DNA from: Flectobacillus roseus
GTDB lineage: Bacteria; Bacteroidota; Bacteroidia; Cytophagales; Spirosomataceae
Length of the DNA: 64,000 bases
Direction: 5' to 3' (one strand)
Assembly: GCF_030056665.1 (NCBI RefSeq)
Contig: NZ_JASHIG010000001.1
Shown here: positions 16,134 to 25,749 of the stretch, piece after piece
Layout: each line of letters opens with the position of its first letter
How positions within the stretch are numbered: the stretch's first letter is position 1
Translations under genes and position numbers: made by a program
Notes under the pieces: generated by a model
Database searches by the model: none
Seen by the model: the letters and a program-made list of their open reading frames with translations, nothing else
What the model was told of the DNA's origin: nothing

Positions 16134-16994
16134 ATGGCAAAACTATTAATCATGGCAGGCGGGATGTCTTCTCGCATGAAAAAAACAGACGGCAATTCAA
16201 ATTTGGATGAAAAGCTAATCGAACAAGCAAATACGCTTCCGAAAGGAATGATTGGCGTGGGAAAAGACGGTCGTCCGTTTATGGATTATCTTTTATACAA
16301 TGCTCATCGTGCTGGATACAATGAAGTTTTGATTTTGAAAAATCCTAAAGATACTGTTACACAACCTTATTATGACCAATTGGTGGCAGATGGAAAAGCT
16401 TGGGGGTTTACTTTTAAATTCGCTACTCAGCAAATTGCCCCAGATCGTGAAAAACCAGCGGGTACTGCTGATGCAATTCAGCAAGCATTAGAGCAAACAC
16501 CCGAATGGAAAGGCGAACGTTTTACCGTTTGTAATTCAGATAATCTTTATTCTGTTTCTGTACTTACACTATTGAAAGATGCGGAAATCCCGAATGCGGT
16601 AGTTTCTTACAACGCCGATGCCTTAGGTGTGGAGCCAGAACGTGTGAAAGCTTTTGCTATTATCAAAACTAACGAAGATGGTAGTTTGGTAGAAATCTTG
16701 GAGAAGCCAAACGATGAACAAATTGCTGAAGCAAAGCGTGTTGCTGGTCAAATTGGGGTAAATATGAATGTATTTCACTTCAACTATGATGATATTTTGA
16801 AATATGTGCAGTCTGAGCCTTTCAACCCGATTCGTAACGAACGTGAGTTGCCAAGTGCAGTTACTCGAATGGCAAAAGAAAACCCAGGTCTAGTAACCAC
16901 TGTTCCTGTAGCCGAAAATGTACCCGACTTGACGTCTAAAGGTGATATTTCCTTGGTTCAAAAATATTTAGTTGATGAATTTGGTGATTTCTAA
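16134..16994 (+). CDS. Sugar-phosphate nucleotidyltransferase family protein
   Basis: The protein of 286 residues has the GT-A-like nucleotidyltransferase fold. The nucleotide loop is L-I-M-A-G-G-M-S-S-R-M with a later K-P-A-G-T-A-D-A, and the metal-binding Asp is in C-N-S-D-N. It should join NTP and a sugar-1-phosphate to NDP-sugar; the sugar is unknown. No acyltransferase (GlmU) domain follows. The start at 16134 is chosen because the family begins with M-A-K-L-L-I-M-A-G-G. A terminator follows (17023-17055). Confidence 0.85.
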   Translation: MAKLLIMAGGMSSRMKKTDGNSNLDEKLIEQANTLPKGMIGVGKDGRPFMDYLLYNAHRAGYNEVLILKNPKDTVTQPYYDQLVADGKAWGFTFKFATQQIAPDREKPAGTADAIQQALEQTPEWKGERFTVCNSDNLYSVSVLTLLKDAEIPNAVVSYNADALGVEPERVKAFAIIKTNEDGSLVEILEKPNDEQIAEAKRVAGQIGVNMNVFHFNYDDILKYVQSEPFNPIRNERELPSAVTRMAKENPGLVTTVPVAENVPDLTSKGDISLVQKYLVDEFGDF

Positions 16995-17022
16995 AATATT
17001 CAGCCTGAATTCATAACCTTCC

Positions 17023-17055
17023 TACCCCGACTGTTGTTATAGAAACAGTCGGGGT
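17023..17055 (+). terminator. Terminator of the nucleotidyltransferase gene
   Basis: The arms TACCCCGACTGTT and AACAGTCGGGGTA are perfect, followed by TTTTATT. Confidence 0.9.
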
Positions 17056-17061
17056 ATTTTA

Positions 17062-17091
17062 TTGTCAATCTACCAATAAGCCCTAAATTTG
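17062..17091 (+). promoter_or_regulatory. Promoter of ispG
   Basis: TTG (17062-17064), a 19-nt spacer and TAAATTTG (17084-17091) match the Bacteroidota consensus exactly, 48 nt upstream of the ATG. Confidence 0.82.
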
Positions 17092-17139
17092 TGCAGTCAA
17101 TAGTATTGGCAAAAACTCAAATTTATATTTTAGCTCGTT

Positions 17140-19188
17140 ATGTCGAATAACTCTCAAATAGTAAACCTTATCGAAAAAGGAACCAAGTATTGTACTTCTC
17201 TTACCGAATATAAACGTCGCGAAACAATCTCCGTAAACATTGGGGATTTGTGGATGGGCTCACAATATCCAATTCGTATCCAATCTATGACTACTATCGA
17301 CACCATGGATACCATCGGTTCGGTTGAGCAAACACTCAGAATGGTAGAGTCGGGTTGTGAATTGGTACGTATTACAGCACCTTCTGTAAAGGAAGCGCAA
17401 AACTTAGAGAATATTCGCAAAGAACTTCGTAATCGTGGTTGTAATGTTCCATTGGTCGCAGATATACACTTTACACCTAATGCAGCTGAATTAGCAGCGA
17501 GATTAGTGGAAAAGGTACGTATCAATCCCGGAAACTATGCTGACAAGAAGCGTTTTGAAACCATTGATTATACCGAATCTTCTTACCAAGCAGAACTCGA
17601 ACGTATCAGAGATAAGTTTGTTCCCTTGATTAAAATCTGCAAAGAGTACGGAACTGCCATGCGTATTGGCACCAATCATGGTTCTTTGAGTGATAGAATT
17701 TTGAGTAGATATGGCGATACTCCACTCGGAATGGTTGAGTCTGCCTTAGAATTCTTGAGGATATGTGAAGACGAAAATTACTTCAATATTGTTCTTTCTA
17801 TGAAAGCTTCGAATACACAAGTAATGGTTGAGGCTTATCGCTTGCTTTGCAAAAAGTTGAATGAAGAAGGGCTAAAACCTTACCCCCTACATTTGGGTGT
17901 AACTGAGGCTGGAGAGGGTGAAGATGGTCGTATCAAGTCGGCTGTAGGAATCGGAACTTTGTTGGAAGATGGTCTTGGAGATACCGTTCGTGTTTCGTTG
18001 ACGGAAGACCCAGAATTTGAAGCACCTGTTGCCAAAAGTCTTATCGACAGATATACTAATCGTTCTGAAACTACTAATTTGATACCTGCTTGGAAACCCG
18101 CAGACGCACAACTTTCTGAGGCTTTCGACTCTCCTATCAACCCATTCCAACACTTCCGAAGAGCAACAACTGAGGTATCCGTATTCGGTGGACATAATGT
18201 TCCAAGAGTAATTGCAGACTACTCGCAGGTAGGTATCTATGAACATGATGATTTGAAACCAATTGGGCATTTTTACTTACCAGCCACGGATAAATGGGCA
18301 ATGAATGACTTGGGGGCTGATTTTGTTTATACTGGACAGCGTCCTGCTACATTTATGTTGCCGATGGGGCTAAAAGAGATAGTTGACCACAAAATTTGGC
18401 TAGAAAAAAATTGTCCAGAAAATTTATTCCCCATGATTTCTCTTGAGGCAATATCGGGCGAAATCAAAACACATAACTCACTGAATTTCATCACCATTAA
18501 CATAGACAACCTCAAGTCAGAGTTGATTCCAAGCTTGTCTTCTCTGAGAGATGCTGTTTTGGTGATTTCTACAAATAATACGCACGGAATGCCTGCATTG
18601 AGACGTTTCTTCTTTGAACTCATTAGTCAAGGCATTAAACTTCCTGTAGTTATTTGGCGCCAATACGAAACAATGTCTACTAGTGATTTCCAACTATTCT
18701 CCGCTACTGATTTGGGCGGGTTGTTAGTAGATGGTTTAGGGGATGGAACGATACTCTCTGTTCCACAAGACACCCCAGCTTCAGCGTTTCAGAGTATGGC
18801 TAAAATCTACAATGCAACAGCATTTGGGATTTTGCAAGCTGCCAGAACTCGTATGAGTAAAACAGAGTATATCTCATGTCCTTCTTGTGGTCGAACTTTG
18901 TTTGATTTACAAGAAACTACTGCTATGATTCGCAAAAGAACCGACCATCTAAAAGGTGTAAAAATTGGAATTATGGGTTGCATTGTAAACGGACCTGGTG
19001 AGATGGCAGATGCAGATTATGGTTATGTAGGTATCGGAAAAGATAAAATTGCTTTGTATCGCGGACAGCAAGTTGTTAAAAAATCTGTGCATGCAGACCG
19101 AGCAGTAGACGAGCTTATCGAGCTAATTAAGGAAGACGGCGTGTGGTTTGAGCCTGTTCAAAATCCTGAATTAGCGGATATTCTTTAA
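17140..19188 (+). CDS. ispG: 4-hydroxy-3-methylbut-2-enyl-diphosphate synthase, long form
   Basis: The protein of 682 residues reduces methylerythritol cyclodiphosphate to HMBPP in the non-mevalonate isoprenoid pathway. It is the long form found in Bacteroidota, chlamydiae and plants: a TIM barrel (about 1-280), an inserted middle domain (about 290-560) and a C-terminal iron-sulphur domain. The [4Fe-4S] ligands are C580, C583 and C614 with Glu in N-G-P-G-E at 621. It is transcribed alone from its own promoter, possibly into the small genes downstream. Confidence 0.97.
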   Translation: MSNNSQIVNLIEKGTKYCTSLTEYKRRETISVNIGDLWMGSQYPIRIQSMTTIDTMDTIGSVEQTLRMVESGCELVRITAPSVKEAQNLENIRKELRNRGCNVPLVADIHFTPNAAELAARLVEKVRINPGNYADKKRFETIDYTESSYQAELERIRDKFVPLIKICKEYGTAMRIGTNHGSLSDRILSRYGDTPLGMVESALEFLRICEDENYFNIVLSMKASNTQVMVEAYRLLCKKLNEEGLKPYPLHLGVTEAGEGEDGRIKSAVGIGTLLEDGLGDTVRVSLTEDPEFEAPVAKSLIDRYTNRSETTNLIPAWKPADAQLSEAFDSPINPFQHFRRATTEVSVFGGHNVPRVIADYSQVGIYEHDDLKPIGHFYLPATDKWAMNDLGADFVYTGQRPATFMLPMGLKEIVDHKIWLEKNCPENLFPMISLEAISGEIKTHNSLNFITINIDNLKSELIPSLSSLRDAVLVISTNNTHGMPALRRFFFELISQGIKLPVVIWRQYETMSTSDFQLFSATDLGGLLVDGLGDGTILSVPQDTPASAFQSMAKIYNATAFGILQAARTRMSKTEYISCPSCGRTLFDLQETTAMIRKRTDHLKGVKIGIMGCIVNGPGEMADADYGYVGIGKDKIALYRGQQVVKKSVHADRAVDELIELIKEDGVWFEPVQNPELADIL

Positions 19189-19267
19189 TGTTAAAATTCC
19201 ATTCTTTATGTAAGCCATAAAGAATCCTACTCAAATAAATATTGTTTCACAAAAGATTTTAAAAGCC

Positions 19268-19456
19268 ATGAGTCGTCTCAAAGATCAATTCAAATTAGGT
19301 GAAGCCTTTGGTTATTTTCTAAGAGTTTTCTCAAAACCAGATCCTTCAAAACCAACAAGTTTCAACTTGCGTACGATGCACTTCATCAACAAAATTTCGA
19401 TTTTGATGTTTTTGGTTTGTTTGGTCGTTATGATTTATCGCGCTTTTATTCGCTAG
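19268..19456 (+). CDS. Small conserved membrane protein
   Basis: The 62-residue protein has a basic N-terminal half with K-P-D-P-S-K-P-T-S-F-N-L-R and one membrane helix at residues 40-58. I believe this is the DUF6728 type, found in Bacteroidota near ispG, but I could not check. Function is unknown. It lies between ispG and the MmcQ-like gene on the same strand with short gaps, so it may be part of one transcript. Confidence 0.7.
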   Translation: MSRLKDQFKLGEAFGYFLRVFSKPDPSKPTSFNLRTMHFINKISILMFLVCLVVMIYRAFIR

Positions 19457-19466
19457 TGATAATTTT

Positions 19467-19820
19467 ATGGATATCGAACAGTTCAGAGAATATTGTTTAT
19501 CAAAAAAAGGCGTTACGGAAGAGCTTCCTTTCGGGCCAGAGACCTTGGTGTATAAAGTCATGGGAAAAATATTTGCCCTGACAGGACTGGAAAGTGAGGG
19601 TTTTACGGTAAATCTAAAATGTGAGCCTGAAAAAGCAATTTCTCTTCGGGAGGAATTTTCTTTTATTATTCCTGGGTACCACATGAACAAAAAACATTGG
19701 AATACCGTTAATTTTGAAAGAACTCCTACGAAGATGGCGACTGAACTCATAGACCACTCTTATGAAACTGTAGCGTCGGGTTTAACCAAAAAACTTCAAG
19801 CAGAGTTAGCACAATTATAA
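19467..19820 (+). CDS. MmcQ/YjbR-family protein
   Basis: The protein of 117 residues has the CyaY-like double-wing fold of the YjbR family. Family signatures are E-x-P-F-G-P-E at residue 21, K-V-M-G-K-I-F-A and the terminal M-N-K-K-H-W-N-T-V with D-H-S-Y. Members are thought to bind DNA, though proof is thin. It follows the small membrane protein by 10 nt and precedes the TPR gene by 24 nt. Confidence 0.88.
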   Translation: MDIEQFREYCLSKKGVTEELPFGPETLVYKVMGKIFALTGLESEGFTVNLKCEPEKAISLREEFSFIIPGYHMNKKHWNTVNFERTPTKMATELIDHSYETVASGLTKKLQAELAQL

Positions 19821-19844
19821 ACCAATAGCAATTGTTCGTGTACT

Positions 19845-20393
19845 ATGGAATGGTTAGTCCTCTTTTTCTTTTTGCCTTATGTTCTAACATTGATGTTTTT
19901 CAATTGGATAGAAGAGAAGTTTATTACCATCAAAAATAAAGAAAAGCTTGAAGATGGTGAACATCTTATTCACCACAGAAAATATAAAGAGGCACTTTCT
20001 TTTTTTTCTGAAAAACTAAAGCGCTTTCCAAAATCAGCCAAAGCGCATTACTATCGCTCGCTCTGTAATTTACAGTTGGGAAATTTATACTCGGCATTAT
20101 ACGATATCGAACAATCGTTGAGTTTTGATAATACGGTTGGGGAATCTTATGTTACCAAAGGAAAGATTCTTTACAAGCTGGAAGATTATGATGGCGCTTT
20201 TTTGGAGTTCGACAAAGCCGATTGGCATTTTAGAAGTGAAAATCCGATTGCCCTCCGATGGCGAGGTATTGCGAGATACCAATTGGGTCAACGGAAAAAC
20301 GCTATTGAAGATTTTCAACAAGCCGTACAATTGGGAGATGAAGATTCAGCCTATATCTTGAGGACTAGCTTTGAATATATAGACAAAATTTAA
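19845..20393 (+). CDS. Tetratricopeptide-repeat protein with N-terminal membrane anchor
   Basis: The protein of 182 residues has a hydrophobic segment at residues 3-18. About four TPR units follow (roughly 38-170), with the typical A-x-x-x-Y-x-R at H-Y-Y-R-S-L-C-N-L and G-x-A-x-x-D-F spacing. It probably acts as an inner-membrane-attached adaptor; partners are unknown. It is the last gene before a terminator. Confidence 0.8.
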   Translation: MEWLVLFFFLPYVLTLMFFNWIEEKFITIKNKEKLEDGEHLIHHRKYKEALSFFSEKLKRFPKSAKAHYYRSLCNLQLGNLYSALYDIEQSLSFDNTVGESYVTKGKILYKLEDYDGAFLEFDKADWHFRSENPIALRWRGIARYQLGQRKNAIEDFQQAVQLGDEDSAYILRTSFEYIDKI

Positions 20394-20434
20394 CAAAAAA
20401 GGTGAATGACTCTATATCATTCACCTTTTTTGTT
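20392..20434. terminator. Bidirectional terminator
   Basis: The arms AACAAAAAAGGTGAATGA and its complement form a hairpin. It separates the convergent TPR and thioredoxin-like genes. Confidence 0.9.
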
Positions 20435-20449
20435 TTAATATCTTACAGA

Positions 20450-21481
20450 TTAACGCCCTTTTGCAGCCCAGATTGTAGCCTTCGCTAAAGCAGCTTTATC
20501 TGAAGTTCTAGATTTTACAAAATTGCTTAGATAAGCATAGCTTGCCTTATCTGTTTTCGCATCTATAATGGATTCTAATATCTTAATCGCCTCCGCAGAT
20601 TTACCTTCTCTAAACAATGCAGTGGCCTCCTCGCGGAAGATACGCACGCCTATTGCTTTTTGAGTTACACCTAGTTTAGCCAAATTTGCTTTCACTTGGG
20701 CGATTTTAGCAGATGAATACTTATTTCCCCTACTCGAATAGAGCGAGTACATAATGATATTCTCCGCTGTTTGCTTGACTAAATTTTTATCAAACTTGGC
20801 ATTAAATTCTGCAAGGTGGTTAATCATGTACACAAAAAGTGGATTCTCATCATCCATAATGGCTTTTTGAAGTACTGCAAAATTTACATTACTTGTGTAC
20901 TGAGACGTTGGAATAGATTTGGCATAGGTTTTCAAAACAGTAATATTCATCACTGTATCTTTCAAGATGCGAGCCATGTATCCATAGTCAATTAAGAAAT
21001 TGGTAGTTCTGTTGCCGCTCTGATAAATAGCTTTGTAAGCAGTAGCCCGTTTTTGTGGGTTCATTGCAATCATTGCAGACGAAATAAGTGCTTCAGGTGA
21101 GTTGGTATTTTCTCCCATAATAGCAATGTGCATTAATTTTACATCCTTATCAAAAAACAACAAAGTTGGCGTTGATGGAATCCAAATATTTTGTTTTTGT
21201 AAAAAACCAGCTGCCTCTGGAGAAGTCATATCCAATTTATAGGAGATATAGTTTTTATTGTAAATATCTCCAACTTGTTGATTCTCGAATGTAGGTTTAA
21301 ATGCCATACAAACATGGCAAGTGGGTGCATAAGCTTCCAAAAAAACCGCCTTATTTTGGACTTTTGCCAAGTCAAATACGGTTCTTAAATTTCCACCAGA
21401 AATAAAATTAACGCCTCTTTGGGCGATTGAAGAAAGACTCAGTAGCAACAAAACAGCGATACTTGGAAGAACTCTTTTCAT
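20450..21481 (-). CDS. Exported thioredoxin-domain protein
   Basis: The protein of 343 residues has a signal peptide (M-K-R-V-L-P-S-I-A to S-S-I-A-Q, residues 1-21) and a thioredoxin-like domain with active site C-H-V-C (Y-A-P-T-C-H-V-C) near residue 50. The long helical C-terminal part is unassigned. It should act on disulphides in the periplasm. The longer frame to 21562 is rejected because it runs through the gldC terminator (21533-21572). Confidence 0.85.
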   Translation of the reverse strand: MKRVLPSIAVLLLLSLSSIAQRGVNFISGGNLRTVFDLAKVQNKAVFLEAYAPTCHVCMAFKPTFENQQVGDIYNKNYISYKLDMTSPEAAGFLQKQNIWIPSTPTLLFFDKDVKLMHIAIMGENTNSPEALISSAMIAMNPQKRATAYKAIYQSGNRTTNFLIDYGYMARILKDTVMNITVLKTYAKSIPTSQYTSNVNFAVLQKAIMDDENPLFVYMINHLAEFNAKFDKNLVKQTAENIIMYSLYSSRGNKYSSAKIAQVKANLAKLGVTQKAIGVRIFREEATALFREGKSAEAIKILESIIDAKTDKASYAYLSNFVKSRTSDKAALAKATIWAAKGR

Positions 21482-21532
21482 AGTGCAAGTATTAGGGATA
21501 TAGTTAAAAACAACGACTGTATTTACCATAAA

Positions 21533-21572
21533 AAAGCTGATTATGCTGGAGGTTTCCAACATAATCAGCTTT
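21533..21572 (-). terminator. Terminator of gldC
   Basis: The arms AAAGCTGATTATG and CATAATCAGCTTT are perfect, with a U-run on the minus strand. Confidence 0.9.
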
Positions 21573-21586
21573 CTAATCTTGGAGAA

Positions 21587-21940
21587 TTAAGCTTGTTGCT
21601 GTTGAGCGGCTTTCATTTCCTCCTTCAAAGTTTGACTCAAATCTTTACATAATGCGTCGATTTTGATAGCCATGGCTTCATCGCCCGTAGCACGGATAGC
21701 GGCTTCTGCGATACTTCCCATCATCTCGATATAGAAACGTTTCATTTCAAGTACATCCATATCTTTAGTCCATAAAGGCAAAGCAAGTGTTCCTTTGTGG
21801 TAGTGATCCCAAACACCTATAAAGATAGATTTTGTTTCCTCAATTCCTTCGTTAGGGTTTTCGGTAGCAGTCCACTGAATTTGTTCTGGAATACTTTGGT
21901 CGTCTAATGTTACTTGAAAATTGATTTCTGATTTTTTCAT
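21587..21940 (-). CDS. gldC: Gliding motility protein GldC
   Basis: The protein of 117 residues matches GldC, a small soluble protein of the Bacteroidota gliding machinery. It has the pattern L-D-D-x-x-x-P-E-x-I-x-W-x-A, I-x-V-W-D, then L-W-T-K-D-M and R-A-T-G-D-E. In Flavobacterium GldC is needed for normal gliding, but its job is unclear. No other gld gene is in the window. It has its own terminator. Confidence 0.9.
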   Translation of the reverse strand: MKKSEINFQVTLDDQSIPEQIQWTATENPNEGIEETKSIFIGVWDHYHKGTLALPLWTKDMDVLEMKRFYIEMMGSIAEAAIRATGDEAMAIKIDALCKDLSQTLKEEMKAAQQQQA

Positions 21941-22075
21941 GATAAATTCTTCACTTGCTCACATTTTAGGCAAGTCTGTATATTGGAAAATTAAAGCTTT
22001 CAGATGAAACAGCGTTTTCCGCCGAAAAGTTTGCTTTGTGCAAACAAAAGCTTACAACGAATTTAGCACAAAAAA

Positions 22076-22804
22076 CTAGTTCGAACCAAATACTTTTTTG
22101 AGAAGGTCTGTCACACGGGCAGCAGGATTCTCACGAATCTTTTGTTCCTCTTGGGCCACTAATACAAATAAACCATCAATTGCTTTTTGTGTAGCGTATC
22201 CTTTCAAATCTGGATTTAGCTTTTGTGCTGTAAACGGAATCTTGTTATAAGTAGTCGCGATATCACCATACAATTTGGTTGCTCCTGTCGAATTGATAGA
22301 TTCCTCCATGATAGGAGCAAATGCTTTAGCCAATGCATCCGACGATGTTCTTTTTAGATATTGCGTTGCAGCATCTTTATCTCCTTTCAGAATACTTAGT
22401 GCATCTTGAATAGTCATTTTACTAATGGCATCCACAAATATTGGCACTGCTTGACCAGCCGCTTTCTCTGCACCTCTATTCAACGTCGTAATAAACTTAT
22501 CACATTCACTTCCTAAGCCAATTTGACGAAGCTTCGCTTCCACTTTTTGCGCTTCTGGTGGAAACAATAATTTAATGGTTTGATTACCCAAAAATCCATC
22601 AAGCGCACCCGCTTGAGCTGAAGAGTTTTTAATACCAACCGTCAATGCCTCTTTTAAGCCTTTGCCTATTTCATCTGAAGTAAGTCCACCTTTACTTGCA
22701 TTTGCCAATACATCATTCGCTTGTTTTAAAATATTTCCTAGGTTTTGAGATTGACAACTAGTTACTGTACCCATTAGGCAAATGGCGATAAGAATTCTTT
22801 TCAT
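22076..22804 (-). CDS. DUF4197-domain envelope protein
   Basis: The protein of 242 residues has a signal peptide with a lipobox-like V-T-S-C (residue 14-17), so it is probably a lipoprotein. The rest is the alpha-helical DUF4197 domain, recognised from G-L-K-E-A-L-x-V-G and the Y-x-x-I-P-F segment. Function is unknown. It is a single gene, divergent from cinA. Confidence 0.8.
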   Translation of the reverse strand: MKRILIAICLMGTVTSCQSQNLGNILKQANDVLANASKGGLTSDEIGKGLKEALTVGIKNSSAQAGALDGFLGNQTIKLLFPPEAQKVEAKLRQIGLGSECDKFITTLNRGAEKAAGQAVPIFVDAISKMTIQDALSILKGDKDAATQYLKRTSSDALAKAFAPIMEESINSTGATKLYGDIATTYNKIPFTAQKLNPDLKGYATQKAIDGLFVLVAQEEQKIRENPAARVTDLLKKVFGSN

Positions 22805-22913
22805 AAATAAGATGTTGTTTAAATTAAGAGAACCTAATAGGTCTCGATTACTTTCATTTTCAGACTTTAAGAGTGAATAGAAGTAACAAAATCTTAGATT
22901 TTAACCATGATAC

Positions 22914-22941
22914 TTGTAAAATCTTTTGTTTTGTACCTTTG
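22914..22941 (+). promoter_or_regulatory. Promoter upstream of cinA
   Basis: TTG (22914-22916), a 17-nt spacer and TACCTTTG (22934-22941) lie about 140 nt before the ATG, which leaves a rather long leader. Confidence 0.6.
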
Positions 22942-23082
22942 AATTAAACGACAAAAGCGGCGAAAATGTGTAATTTTGAACAAAAATAATGAATTCTTAG
23001 CAGGGCTTATCCGAATCAGAGTGGTTTGTTCTCTACAAAAATGAATAAATCAGTTCCAAAAGCATCTTGAACCTTTTAAGCA

Positions 23083-24321
23083 ATGATTAAAGCAGAGATT
23101 ATTACAATTGGGGATGAAATCCTGTATGGTCAGATTACAGACACTAATACACAATGGATTAGTGCAGAATTGGATAAAATTGGTATCAAAACCGTTCGAA
23201 AATCTTCGGTTGGTGACACGGAAGAGGCAATTCTTACTATTTTTTCTGAGGCTTCGAGTCGCGCGGATGTAGTATTAGTTACGGGAGGTTTGGGACCAAC
23301 AAAAGATGATATTACTAAAAAAACGTTTTGTAAGTTTTTCGGTACTGAATTAGCAGTCCACGAACTAGCTCTAATTGACCTTAAGGCTTTTTTCCAAAAA
23401 AGAGGCAGAGAAGTTACAGGACTCAACTTAGGACAAGCCGAATTACCACTAAATGCCACCTATATTCAAAACAAACTAGGTACTGCACCTGGAATGTGGT
23501 TTGAACATAATGGGGTTATTTATATTTCGATGCCAGGAGTTCCTTACGAAATGAAAGGATTGATGTCGGATGCAATATTACCAAGACTTCAAGGACACTT
23601 TAAAACTCCTACCATCTTTCATCAAATTATTAGAACAGTTGGGATAGGTGAATCTATTTTAGCAGAAAAAATTGCTGACTGGGAGGATGCTTTACCAGAA
23701 AACATAAAACTTGCTTATTTGCCATCGATGGGAAGCGTCAAATTGCGCTTGACGGGTTTTGGCGAAAATGAGGAAGATATAAAGACGCAAGTTGCCGCCG
23801 AGGTTCAAAAACTTATTCCTATCGTTGAGGAGTTTATTTATGCTCTCGAGGATATCGAATTGGAAGTTGCCGTAGGACGACTTTTAAAAGAGAAAGGCTT
23901 CACCGTTTCGACAGCCGAAAGCTGTACTGGAGGATATCTGGCCCATCAATTCACCAAAGTGGCTGGCTCGTCAAGTTATTATTGGGGCAGTATTATTTCC
24001 TATGATAATTCGGTCAAAATTAATCAACTTGGTGTAAAACCAGAAACATTAGACCAATTTGGAGCCGTTTCGGAAGAAACTATTATTCAAATGGCAGAAA
24101 ATGTGCGCCAAAGACTAGGAACAGATTTTGGATTAGCGACTAGTGGTATCGCAGGACCAAATGGAGGATTATCAGACAAACCCGTTGGTACCATTTGGAT
24201 TGCTGTGGCTACAAAAGACAATACATTTACTCAAAAGCTACAATTAGGAGGCTTTAGGGAACAAAATATTCATTTAACTTCTATCAACATACTTAATTTA
24301 TTGAGAAAAGTTTTGAAATAA
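23083..24321 (+). CDS. cinA: CinA-family nicotinamide mononucleotide deamidase
   Basis: The protein of 412 residues has an N-terminal MoCF-like domain (residues 1-170, I-G-D-E-I-L-Y-G and V-T-G-G-L-G-P-T-K-D-D) and a C-terminal amidase domain (about 255-412, A-E-S-C-T-G-G-Y and T-S-G-I-A-G-P). The pair deamidates NMN and hydrolyses ADP-ribose in NAD recycling. It is followed 101 nt later by an E2 gene on the same strand. Confidence 0.95.
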   Translation: MIKAEIITIGDEILYGQITDTNTQWISAELDKIGIKTVRKSSVGDTEEAILTIFSEASSRADVVLVTGGLGPTKDDITKKTFCKFFGTELAVHELALIDLKAFFQKRGREVTGLNLGQAELPLNATYIQNKLGTAPGMWFEHNGVIYISMPGVPYEMKGLMSDAILPRLQGHFKTPTIFHQIIRTVGIGESILAEKIADWEDALPENIKLAYLPSMGSVKLRLTGFGENEEDIKTQVAAEVQKLIPIVEEFIYALEDIELEVAVGRLLKEKGFTVSTAESCTGGYLAHQFTKVAGSSSYYWGSIISYDNSVKINQLGVKPETLDQFGAVSEETIIQMAENVRQRLGTDFGLATSGIAGPNGGLSDKPVGTIWIAVATKDNTFTQKLQLGGFREQNIHLTSINILNLLRKVLK

Positions 24322-24422
24322 CTGAACAGTTTCGGATTTTCGGCCGAAAATGAGGTTTGAGTACACTCAGTGAACCGAAATTTAGACTTTACAGCCAAAA
24401 ACAAAACAAAAAACTTACAATT

Positions 24423-25724
24423 ATGGCTCAAATTGAAATTATTATGCCCAAAATGGGTGAGAGTATTATGGAGGCAACCGTGCTATCGTGGCTAAAAAAA
24501 GTTGGCGAGCGCATTGAGGCTGACGAATACTTATTGGAGGTGGCAACAGATAAAATTGATACCGAAGTCCCTTCATCGCATAGCGGGATTGTAAAACAGT
24601 ACTTGGTACAGGAAGGTGATATAGCCGTAATAGGAAAGCCGATCTGTATTATTGAAACTGATGGCGAAGCCAGCTCTGAGCCAGTTTTAGAAACTATCGA
24701 AGAGGAAATTGAAGAGATTCAATCACTTACAGGAATTAATTTAGACCCTACTAATCAGGCGATTACAGAGACGGTTCCTTCAGATACAACTAACCGTTTT
24801 TATTCTCCATTGGTCATGAGTATTGCCAATGAAGAAGGTATCTCAGCACAAGAATTATCTCAAATTGCAGGAACAGGTTCAGAAGGTCGTGTTACCAAAC
24901 ATGATATTTTGGCATACCTACAAAACCGTAAAAATTCTGTAAGTACAGCTCCAAAAGCCGCTCCAACTCCTGTGGTTGAGGCAGTTAAAACCGCTCCAAT
25001 TACGTTCTCTGGTCAGGACGAAATCGTGCAAATGGATCGTATGCGTAGAATGATTGCCGACCGTATGGTTGACTCAAAACGTATTGCTCCGCACGTAACT
25101 TCTTTCGTTGAAACCGATATGACGACAGTATCTTTGTGGAGAGAAGGTATCAAAAATAGCTTTAAAAAGGAATATGGTGAAAATATTACTTATACCCCGC
25201 TATTAATTGAAGCGGTGGTGAAAGCCATCAAAGATTTTCCAAAAATCAATGCTTCGGTGGACGGTGATAAAATTATTTACCGTAAAAATATCAATATTGG
25301 TATGGCGGTGGCCCTACCAAATGGCAATCTAATTGTACCTGTTATTCATAATGCGGATTCTTACAATTTGATTGGTTTGACTAAAAAAGTCAACGATATC
25401 ACCCAACGTGCTCGTGAAAACAAACTCAGACCTGAAGACCTTGAAGGTGGTACATATACTATTTCAAACATTGGCACTTTTGGTAATATCATGGGAACTC
25501 CAATCATCATGCAACCGCAAGTAGCGATTATTGCTTTTGGGGCTATTCAGAAAAAACCATCTGTCATAGAAACACCTCAAGGTGATTTAATTGGTATTCG
25601 TCAGAAGATGTTTATCTCTCACTCTTACGATCACCGTGTGGTAGACGGCTCACTTGGAGGACAATTTGTCAAACGAGTTTCTGATTATTTAGAAGGATTC
25701 GACCCAAAACGCAATCTTATCTAA
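24423..25724 (+). CDS. 2-oxoacid dehydrogenase E2 (dihydrolipoamide acyltransferase)
   Basis: The protein of 433 residues has an N-terminal lipoyl domain with the modified Lys in A-T-D-K-I-D (about residue 43). A peripheral-subunit-binding domain (about 125-160, G-S-E-G-R-V-T-K-H-D) and the catalytic domain with H-S-Y-D-H-R-V-V-D-G at the end follow. Whether it serves pyruvate, branched-chain or 2-oxoglutarate dehydrogenase is not decided here; no E1 or E3 is next to it. The branched-chain type is plausible. The start at 24423 fits the lipoyl domain's M-A-Q-I-E-I-I-M-P. Confidence 0.92.
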   Translation: MAQIEIIMPKMGESIMEATVLSWLKKVGERIEADEYLLEVATDKIDTEVPSSHSGIVKQYLVQEGDIAVIGKPICIIETDGEASSEPVLETIEEEIEEIQSLTGINLDPTNQAITETVPSDTTNRFYSPLVMSIANEEGISAQELSQIAGTGSEGRVTKHDILAYLQNRKNSVSTAPKAAPTPVVEAVKTAPITFSGQDEIVQMDRMRRMIADRMVDSKRIAPHVTSFVETDMTTVSLWREGIKNSFKKEYGENITYTPLLIEAVVKAIKDFPKINASVDGDKIIYRKNINIGMAVALPNGNLIVPVIHNADSYNLIGLTKKVNDITQRARENKLRPEDLEGGTYTISNIGTFGNIMGTPIIMQPQVAIIAFGAIQKKPSVIETPQGDLIGIRQKMFISHSYDHRVVDGSLGGQFVKRVSDYLEGFDPKRNLI

Positions 25725-25749
25725 CAATCATCTAAAAGGTATCTAATCC

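Noticed and set aside
19268..19456. The 62-residue frame as a chance open frame
   Set aside because: It has a membrane helix, a good distance to its neighbours and a sequence that I recall from other Bacteroidota near ispG, so it was kept as a gene.
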